A stretch of DNA of 30,044 bases from positions 1 through 30,044 of IMG/VR virus record IMGVR_UViG_3300030117_004310, one strand, 5' to 3'. Positions 1 through 4,256 of the stretch are shown one piece after another (within the stretch, counting starts at the first letter, position 1; every line of letters starts with the position of its first letter). The position numbers and the translations under genes were made by a program. Source of the stretch: a virus. The notes under the pieces are model-generated. The model was not told the DNA's origin. It saw only the letters and a program-made list of their open reading frames with translations, and did not search any database.

Positions 1-331
1 CAACAGATTTATTGGGGCTCAACATACAGCCAAGCAACAACTTGCTGTCGCGTTTCTTTTCATCGCACGATGACTTGCTGATATCGTCCTTGCTGTGCTG
101 CCCATCGACATGCGCCACAAAGTGATTACGCAGTTCCTCGAAAGTCCAGTCCCAGGAGCTGGCGCTATCACTGACCAGCTCAGTGTTGAGCTTGTCGATG
201 TATTTCTGAGCCGCAATCTTACTGTCGAAAAACTCACGCTTGCCGCCATCGAGCAACCCCCGTGTGTCTACACAGTAGGCGGCACGACCTTGCTTGGCGC
301 GTGATGGATAATGTTTAATATCTAGGTTCAT
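1..331 (-). CDS. int: Tyrosine integrase, N-terminal part (runs off window)
   Basis: An open frame of 110 codons starts at ATG 331 and continues past base 1 without a stop. An AGGAGGGAG ribosome site lies just upstream. The N-terminus has the look of an integrase arm-binding domain: a short strand-rich segment followed by FFDSKIAAQKYIDKLNTEL (residues 34-52), the usual 'F.tk..A..yi..l' helix. A core-binding segment then begins (WTFEELRNHFVAHV). The catalytic domain with the Arg-His-Arg-Tyr residues is outside the window, so activity cannot be judged. Its place next to a tRNA-derived attP with arm repeats strongly supports the call. It is the second gene of a short operon driven from the promoter at 716-744. 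Confidence 0.85.
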   Translation of the reverse strand, partial: MNLDIKHYPSRAKQGRAAYCVDTRGLLDGGKREFFDSKIAAQKYIDKLNTELVSDSASSWDWTFEELRNHFVAHVDGQHSKDDISKSSCDEKKRDSKLLLGCMLSPNKSV

Positions 332-357
332 GTCTATCTCCCTCCTGGGCGGGGCCG

Positions 358-681
358 TTAGGCCGCCGCCTTTTTGCTTGGTTTCTTTGATGCGATGTTT
401 CTGTGCATTTCTTGCAGCTCTAAAATCCACTCAAAATCTTCAGACCAATATTTGTTGGCGCTGAATACTGGACGGAAAGCCTCGGTTACATTCATGAGGT
501 CATCTGGAATCTCAAGCCAATCAGTGTTGGTGTCTATCAAGCTACCCATTGTGATGCGCCCTTTGAGTCCATCATAAATGTTTTGCAGAGCCTCAAAGGC
601 GGCTTGCTGTTCTTTTGGTTTAAGAAAAACTCGACTATTTAATTTCTCAGCTATCTTGCGATTTTTCCCTATTTCTTTCAT
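358..681 (-). CDS. Small protein of the integrase operon, unknown function
   Basis: This 107-residue protein starts at ATG 681, seven bases after a GGAGGG ribosome site. A TTG 15 bases upstream is less likely because it would overlap that site. It is the first gene after the integrase promoter and ends 26 bases before the integrase start. The sequence is mixed charged and helical, Lys-rich at both ends (MKEIGKNRKIAEK and KKPSKKAAA), with an acidic middle (WLEIPDDLMNVTEAF). I see no membrane segment and no clear helix-turn-helix. Position suggests a recombination directionality factor or another lysogeny accessory protein, but that is inference only. Confidence 0.7.
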   Translation of the reverse strand: MKEIGKNRKIAEKLNSRVFLKPKEQQAAFEALQNIYDGLKGRITMGSLIDTNTDWLEIPDDLMNVTEAFRPVFSANKYWSEDFEWILELQEMHRNIASKKPSKKAAA

Positions 682-709
682 TTTTCTACCCTCCAATTCT
701 TGTCTGTAT

Positions 710-744
710 ACGTAAAATATAGTTACGTTTTACGTCAAGTTCAA
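710..744 (-). promoter_or_regulatory. Integrase-operon promoter with overlapping operator palindrome
   Basis: On the minus strand TTGAAC (744-739) and TATATT (721-716) are separated by exactly 17 bases, a good sigma-70-type promoter 35 bases upstream of the ATG at 681. An inverted repeat ACGTAAAA (710-717) / TTTTACGT (728-735) with a 10-base spacer covers the -10 box and part of the spacer. That placement suggests a repressor operator. Which protein binds it cannot be told from the window. Confidence 0.6.
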
Positions 745-783
745 GGGATAGTCCCGTTACTCTCGTCGCTTTTTTTGACAATG

Positions 784-805
784 TTTGGCACCCGTTTGGC
801 ACCGA
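784..805 (+). repeat. Integrase arm-type sites, P side (2 tandem copies)
   Basis: Two head-to-tail 11-bp units, TTTGGCACCCG (784-794) and TTTGGCACCGA (795-805), lie on the integrase side of the tRNA-like core. The same motif recurs four times on the other side of the core (978-1024). The spacing and two-sided placement match arm sites recognised by the N-terminal domain of tyrosine integrases. The assignment is inferred from arrangement, not from a known binding site. Confidence 0.7.
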
Positions 806-808
806 GAC

Positions 809-849
809 AAAAAAATAAGCCACCGAAAGCGTTAACTTTCAGTGGCTTA
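809..849 (-). terminator. Rho-independent terminator between late genes and integrase operon
   Basis: A long hairpin pairs 816-829 with 836-849 (TAAGCCAC and GAAAG arms, one internal mismatch, 6-base loop). On the minus strand it is followed by seven T residues (815-809). It lies directly 3' of the tRNA-like sequence. It may therefore be the host tRNA terminator captured in attP, or a phage terminator that keeps late transcription out of the integrase operon. Confidence 0.8.
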
Positions 850-862
850 ACATCATACAAAA

Positions 863-892
863 TGGTGAGCGCGACAGGATTCGAACCTGACA
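863..892 (-). other. attP core: 3' end of a tRNA gene
   Basis: Read on the minus strand, 892-863 gives the T-arm and acceptor 3' strand of a tRNA: a TTCGAAT loop flanked by CAGG and CCTG, then CGCGCTCACCA ending in CCA at 863. The region 5' of it contains no matching D-arm, anticodon arm or 5' acceptor strand, so it is a fragment and not a tRNA gene. Integration here would rebuild the host tRNA 3' end. The repeats on both sides and the neighbouring integrase make this the phage attachment site. Tyrosine integrases commonly use tRNA 3' ends. Confidence 0.8.
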
Positions 893-977
893 AAAACTGT
901 GTCAACGGGTCCGATTCTAGCCCTGACGGGCGTTACGGGTCAAGCGGTATTCTCCACACACCGCCACAGACGCTACG

Positions 978-1024
978 GTTGGCACCGGGTTGGCACCGAC
1001 GGGTGCCAAAAGTTTTGGCACCCA
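978..1024 (+). repeat. Integrase arm-type sites, P' side (4 copies)
   Basis: Four copies of the TTGGCACC motif are packed here: GTTGGCACCGG (978-988), GTTGGCACCGA (989-999), an inverted copy that is an exact reverse complement of the first P-side unit (1000-1010), and TTTGGCACCCA (1014-1024). The 11-bp register of the first three units equals one DNA turn, so bound proteins would lie on one face. The intervening stretch 893-977 holds no gene that I can support. Confidence 0.7.
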
Positions 1025-1025
1025 G

Positions 1026-1259
1026 CTATCTAAATCGACGTGTTTTTTGCATAATGCTTTTGGGTTGTTTCGAGAACTGCTTGCCGGCTTTTTTTGCTTT
1101 TCGCTTGGCCCTGGTTGTGGCGGCATATTCTGCCGGCGACAAGGCCTTGATGGCAGCTGCTGGCAAATATCGTTCACCTGTCTCGCTGGATTTTTTGCCT
1201 GACTTGGTACGCCAATCTTGCTTGCCCCATTGCTTCAAGCTGTGCTGTGGATTGTGCAT
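1026..1259 (-). CDS. Small basic phage protein with TKSGKKSSETGERYLP motif
   Basis: This 77-residue Lys/Arg-rich protein has the signature WRTKSGKKSSETGERYLP followed by an AIKALSPAEYAATTRAKRKA helix. I recognise this from short hypothetical proteins of marine phages, but no function is established for it to my knowledge. The start (ATG 1259) overlaps the stop of the upstream gene as TAATG, indicating translational coupling. It is the last gene of the late transcription unit before attP. Nucleic-acid binding is plausible from the charge, but that is inference. Confidence 0.75.
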   Translation of the reverse strand: MHNPQHSLKQWGKQDWRTKSGKKSSETGERYLPAAAIKALSPAEYAATTRAKRKAKKAGKQFSKQPKSIMQKTRRFR

Positions 1260-1444
1260 TAGTTTCTATATCCTCCACCAGCAGCCTTATAACGCTTGGC
1301 CAGGGCCTGAGCTTTTCTAGCACTCCACTTACCAGCGGCTGTGCCGTAGGACGCGCTTGCAAGAATAGACTTGAACATACGCTTACGCATCCCTGGCTTT
1401 GTGTAGTTGCCGGCCTTGTTGACCTGGCTTTTTTTCTTAGCCAT
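1259..1444 (-). CDS. Small basic phage protein (MAKKKSQVNKAGNYTKP type)
   Basis: This protein of 61 residues is strongly basic and ends AKRYKAAGGGYRN. The N-terminal MAKKKSQVNKAGNYTKPGMR and the central KWSARKAQALAKRYK are conserved-looking features of tiny proteins seen near the lysis genes of marine podovirus-like genomes. The ATG at 1444 overlaps the TGA of the upstream 45-residue gene (TGATG), and its own stop overlaps the next ATG. The three genes are therefore translated as a coupled set. No membrane segment is seen and the function is unknown. Confidence 0.75.
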   Translation of the reverse strand: MAKKKSQVNKAGNYTKPGMRKRMFKSILASASYGTAAGKWSARKAQALAKRYKAAGGGYRN

Positions 1445-1581
1445 CAGCGCTTTTTCTTTTTGGCTTTCATAATTTTAGATTGCAAAGCTTTCGGCAAGGT
1501 ACGCTGCTTAGCTGTTAGCATCCCCGCTTTCTTTTTCTTCGCGCCTGCTTTCTTCATACCCTTACCATAATGACCCGGCAT
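1444..1581 (-). CDS. 45-residue lysine-rich protein (MPGHYGKGMKK type)
   Basis: This very short gene has a good AAGGAG ribosome site seven bases before ATG 1581. The product starts MPGHYGKGMKKAG and contains TAKQRTLPKALQSKIMKAKK. Fifteen of 45 residues are lysine. The same start motif and the 'LPKAL..KIMK' segment are typical of small proteins found across marine phages, so this is a real gene despite its size. It opens the coupled trio ending at 1026. Its role is not known; DNA binding or condensation is a guess based on charge. Confidence 0.75.
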   Translation of the reverse strand: MPGHYGKGMKKAGAKKKKAGMLTAKQRTLPKALQSKIMKAKKKKR

Positions 1582-1596
1582 TGAAATCTCCTTCGT

Positions 1597-1851
1597 TTAA
1601 CATTTCCACCTTCGCCTTGCGGCTCTCCCTCTTGGCCCAGTCCAATTTTTAGACCTTGCACAAAAGCTCTTGCGCCTCTTAGCAGCCTTGCTGCCAGGCT
1701 TAACCTTGCCCGTAACCGGGGCTTTTAAATTACTGCCTGTCGCCTTGTTGTATTTGGCCCGACCTTTTGCTGTGAGACCTCCCCCCTCTTTTACGGAACG
1801 CTTCTCACCTCGCCCGACCGACAGGTTTACGCTTTTCTTTTTTCTAGCCAC
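1597..1851 (-). CDS. Small basic phage protein with GGGLTAKGRAKYN motif
   Basis: The gene begins at GTG 1851, overlapping the end of the muramidase gene by eight bases; a GGAG lies just upstream. The 84-residue product is VNLSVGRGEKRSVKEGGG at the N-terminus, followed by LTAKGRAKYNKATGSNLKAP and a Cys-containing, Arg-rich tail (SFCAR... RRRWKC). This signature is shared with small uncharacterised proteins of many marine phages. It is strongly basic and has no transmembrane segment. Location after the muramidase puts it late in the lysis transcript, but nothing shows a lysis role. Confidence 0.75.
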   Translation of the reverse strand: MARKKKSVNLSVGRGEKRSVKEGGGLTAKGRAKYNKATGSNLKAPVTGKVKPGSKAAKRRKSFCARSKNWTGPRGRAARRRWKC

Positions 1852-2377
1852 GGCACAGCTCCACGGCCTGGTGAAGGGTCTCGTCGTTTCGCCTAGTCCA
1901 ACCCTTGCCAAAATGCTCAAAGGTCTTGAGGCGCTCATAGAAAGCCTGTCGCCGGCTGTATAAATCAGTGATTAATTCCTCAGTGTCGTGTCCTGAAACA
2001 GCGGCAAGAGTTTGTGGCCCAATACCGCCATCGGCTGTAACACCAAGGATTTTTTGCAACGTCCGAGCTGACCGACCTACCCCGCTGTTAACAGCCCAGT
2101 CGAACACAGCCCAGTCAAGCCCAGATGGCAGTTTGTCGCCGGCTACTCGGTTCCAATATTCTTGGCGATAGATTTGCTCGACGTGGCTGTCAGGGATATC
2201 CCGCATCAGCTCTTCTGTCATCTCGGCATCCACGTCCAATGAGTCAAATAGCCATTGACTGTAGACCTTTGCAGTGATGCCCTTGTTGGTCATTCCACCG
2301 GGGTCACTTGGATGATTCACAAAACCGCCCTCATGAGCTAGCAACCAAGCTAGGCACTGGTCAAAATTATGCTTCAT
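1844..2377 (-). CDS. Endolysin, GH108-type muramidase with peptidoglycan-binding C-terminus
   Basis: This 177-residue protein is expected to cleave the glycan strands of peptidoglycan at lysis. Residues 14-36 (AHEGGFVNHPSDPGG then MTNKGIT) carry the GH108 signature; Glu16 in HEGG is the expected catalytic acid. Residues 87-130 (LDWAVFDWAVNSG ... LGVTADGGIGPQTLAAV) match the peptidoglycan-binding module that usually follows. ATG 2377 overlaps the holin stop as ATGA, the expected holin-endolysin order. An in-frame upstream extension is possible but would lie inside the holin gene. No signal peptide is seen, so export through the holin is likely. Confidence 0.92.
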   Translation of the reverse strand: MKHNFDQCLAWLLAHEGGFVNHPSDPGGMTNKGITAKVYSQWLFDSLDVDAEMTEELMRDIPDSHVEQIYRQEYWNRVAGDKLPSGLDWAVFDWAVNSGVGRSARTLQKILGVTADGGIGPQTLAAVSGHDTEELITDLYSRRQAFYERLKTFEHFGKGWTRRNDETLHQAVELCRG

Positions 2378-2763
2378 GACTTTTTGCCGAAAAACTTGGT
2401 GGCCGACCTGACGCCAAACGATGCCGCCACAATCACGCCTAGCGTGTACTGATACCAATCAGGCATAGACTCTAGAGCAGCAAAGCCTTCAGCTACAATG
2501 GTTCTCCCCCACTCACCAGCAAAAGCTAGCACCATTGGTATGCTAAAAAGCAGAACCAACCATTCGTCAGCCCAGCTGTTGGCTTTGCCTCTAGCTATCT
2601 CAAGATCCCAGTCGATCTCGCCCGTGGCCTTTTTCTCCATAATCGTTGCTTCAGCTTTCGCCGTTGCAACCTTCGCCACAGTTTCAGCTTTTTTTGTCTC
2701 AACCTTGCCCTCAAGCCACGTCCCCAACAACGAGCCAACAGGGCCAATCAATGCCTGTAACAT
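2374..2763 (-). CDS. Holin, three-transmembrane (GTA_holin_3TM-like)
   Basis: The 129-residue protein begins with a hydrophobic helix (MLQALIGPVGSLLGTWL). A charged coiled-coil-like stretch rich in Ala/Lys/Glu and the segment DWDLEIARGKANSWADEW come next. Two further hydrophobic helices follow (LVLLFSIPMVLAFAG and YTLGVIVAASFGV). That layout and the 'SW.DEW..LLFSIP' motif match the three-TM holins also found in gene transfer agents. ATG 2763 overlaps the upstream stop (TAATG), and the gene is followed by the endolysin with an ATGA overlap. It should form the inner-membrane lesion that starts lysis. Confidence 0.85.
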   Translation of the reverse strand: MLQALIGPVGSLLGTWLEGKVETKKAETVAKVATAKAEATIMEKKATGEIDWDLEIARGKANSWADEWLVLLFSIPMVLAFAGEWGRTIVAEGFAALESMPDWYQYTLGVIVAASFGVRSATKFFGKKS

Positions 2764-2978
2764 TAGTGCTTCTCCGAGTTCAGCCACACAGCCAGTGACC
2801 CCGTGGCGGCACCAGTTACAACTGAAATTAGGGCTGCCCTTTCGGCAGTCGTTTCATCAACCGACAAACCAGTGAACCAGAGGATGCAGTAAATATAGAC
2901 GCCGGTAAAAACCAACATCATAAATCGTGGCAGTATCTTTAACTCCAGCATCTTCCTGGCGACATCTTCGACAGTCAT
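2763..2978 (-). CDS. Small two-TM membrane protein of the lysis cluster
   Basis: The 71-residue protein starts MTVEDVARKMLELKILPRF. It then has two hydrophobic helices, around residues 19-37 (FMMLVFTGVYIYCILWF) and 48-65 (AALISVVTGAATGSLAVWL), and ends NSEKH. ATG 2978 overlaps the upstream stop as TAATG, and its stop overlaps the holin start in the same way. Small membrane proteins of this type are common beside holins in marine podoviruses. It might be a second holin or an antiholin, but no sequence feature proves it. Confidence 0.75.
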   Translation of the reverse strand: MTVEDVARKMLELKILPRFMMLVFTGVYIYCILWFTGLSVDETTAERAALISVVTGAATGSLAVWLNSEKH

Positions 2979-3448
2979 TACTTCAACCCCTTCAACCAAA
3001 GAACAAACAAAACAATCAAGCCAAGTCCGGTGGTGATGGTTGCGATAATGGCAACAATCTCGACAAACTTGCGTCTAAGCTCTCGTTGTTTGTAGATAGT
3101 CTCTTGTCTTTCTTTGCGGATCTTGCCTTCCATCCTGACAAGCTCATCCCACTTGGATTGACCATAGCTATACTGGATGTACTGCTTGAGCTGCGCCCTG
3201 TCCTCTTCAGCTTTTGTCTTGGCAGCGAGGGCTTCAAAAGCGGCTGATTCAACCGTTGATCCAGCAAATAATTTTTTAAACAAAGGAGGATTTTTAGCTT
3301 CTTTTTCAGCTTGCTCAAGATCTGATAGCGCACCCATCCAGCGTGATAGATCGGATGCCATACTCTCGATTGATTTTAAGGTTTGGAAACCTTTTTCAAC
3401 AGCTTTAAATGCACTGGCGGCTGTGGCTGCTGCTGTAATTAAGTCCAT
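2978..3448 (-). CDS. Coiled-coil protein with C-terminal membrane anchor, lysis cluster
   Basis: This 156-residue protein has a long charged helical region. It begins with an Ala-rich segment, then LSRWMGALSDLEQAEKEAKN and PPLFKKLFAG, then helices up to residue 133. It ends with one strong membrane segment (IVAIIATITTGLGLIVLFVLWL, about 130-153). The pattern 'DLSRWMG..SDLEQAEKE' is recurrent in podovirus genomes near holin/endolysin genes, with no function known to me. The topology would suit a component acting at the inner membrane during lysis, such as a spanin-like partner, but spanins usually anchor at the N-terminus. Coupled to the next gene by TAATG. Confidence 0.75.
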   Translation of the reverse strand: MDLITAAATAASAFKAVEKGFQTLKSIESMASDLSRWMGALSDLEQAEKEAKNPPLFKKLFAGSTVESAAFEALAAKTKAEEDRAQLKQYIQYSYGQSKWDELVRMEGKIRKERQETIYKQRELRRKFVEIVAIIATITTGLGLIVLFVLWLKGLK

Positions 3449-3642
3449 CAGTACACCTTCATGTTATCGGTCACGGCCTCTGGCAGGCAATATGCTGTAA
3501 TGAGGTTTCCTTGCGCATGTAATTTTTTGGCGTACCAGACGCACTCAGTTAGCGAACGAAACCGAATTGTTTCAGGCACGCGCCTTCGATCTTCTCCGAT
3601 GCCGATAAAGACATAGAGGGAAAAAGCGACCAGAGTTTCCAA
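3448..3642 (-). CDS. Small protein with hydrophobic N-terminus (64 aa)
   Basis: The frame begins at TTG 3642, two bases after the stop of the upstream gene, with no obvious ribosome site. Coupled re-initiation is the likely way it is translated. The product has a short hydrophobic start (LVAFSLYVFIGI), a basic GEDRRRVPETIRF, and a C-terminal part with two cysteines (LTECVWYAKKL ... AYCLPEAV). It ends MKVY, overlapping the next start. I know similar short proteins from podovirus lysis regions, but not their function. The start codon is the weakest point. Confidence 0.6.
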   Translation of the reverse strand: METLVAFSLYVFIGIGEDRRRVPETIRFRSLTECVWYAKKLHAQGNLITAYCLPEAVTDNMKVY

Positions 3643-3644
3643 AT

Positions 3645-4247
3645 TTAGATTTCGTCAGGCCAATCAGCTATAGGTGCCTTGCCCGTTGGCTTTCCATCTT
3701 TTACTGGCACATCGTACAAAGCAATGAAGGCTGCTAAATTAGCGGCGCTAGTGATCTTTGTTTCTATTGCCGCACACGCAGTGCGAACAGCGGCTCTGTA
3801 TGTTGTTATTGTAGAGGGTATTGCTACATCCGTTTCTGACTTACGCACCACGTACCAATCGTATGGCTGAAGGCGTCCTGCCGCCTGTTGCTTGGCTAGT
3901 GCTATAGCTTCTGTCTTGAGGCCGGGAGTTACAATCTGTTTGCCATCCAAATCTAGTTTTGCCGCACCCGCAGATGTACCACCTGGCGCAACACCCGCAT
4001 CAATCTCTTTTTGTGTCCAGGTGTGATTGATGTCAGTTAAAGATTTTGGAATAAGGCTACCATCCGTATTACGGCCCCAGTAAAATCTGCTGTCGTGTGG
4101 GGCTACAGTGTCATCAACCCAACTTAGCCCTGCTGTTTTTTTGTCACTGTCAGACCATATCATCCAGTTCGAGGGATGCGTAATGCCATTGCTGTCTTGC
4201 CAACTTTTTCCAGCATTAATTGTTTTGTTGTTGTATTTCCAAGCCAT
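3645..4247 (-). CDS. Hypothetical protein downstream of the tail spike
   Basis: This protein has 200 residues. The N-terminal half has short tryptophan-containing segments (MAWKYNNKTINAGKSWQD, THPSNWMIWSD, RFYWGRNTDGS). The C-terminal half is helical: LAKQQAAGRLQPYDWYVVRK, then TYRAAVRTACAAIETKI. The second half resembles the C-terminal parts of tail-associated or tail-fibre assembly proteins ('LQPtDW.v.Rk.E....P'). Its place, nine bases after the tail spike gene, supports a tail-fibre accessory role. That role is inferred, not shown. Confidence 0.7.
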   Translation of the reverse strand: MAWKYNNKTINAGKSWQDSNGITHPSNWMIWSDSDKKTAGLSWVDDTVAPHDSRFYWGRNTDGSLIPKSLTDINHTWTQKEIDAGVAPGGTSAGAAKLDLDGKQIVTPGLKTEAIALAKQQAAGRLQPYDWYVVRKSETDVAIPSTITTYRAAVRTACAAIETKITSAANLAAFIALYDVPVKDGKPTGKAPIADWPDEI

Positions 4248-4256
4248 GATTTACTC

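Noticed and set aside
863-940. Complete tRNA gene on the minus strand
   Set aside because: Only the T-arm and acceptor 3' strand are present. Upstream sequence has no D-arm, anticodon arm or matching 5' acceptor strand.
700-1320. 206-codon plus-strand frame over attP and the small basic genes
   Set aside because: It crosses the terminator, the tRNA-like core and three supported minus-strand genes, and starts inside the integrase promoter. It is an artefact of noncoding sequence and opposite-strand coding.
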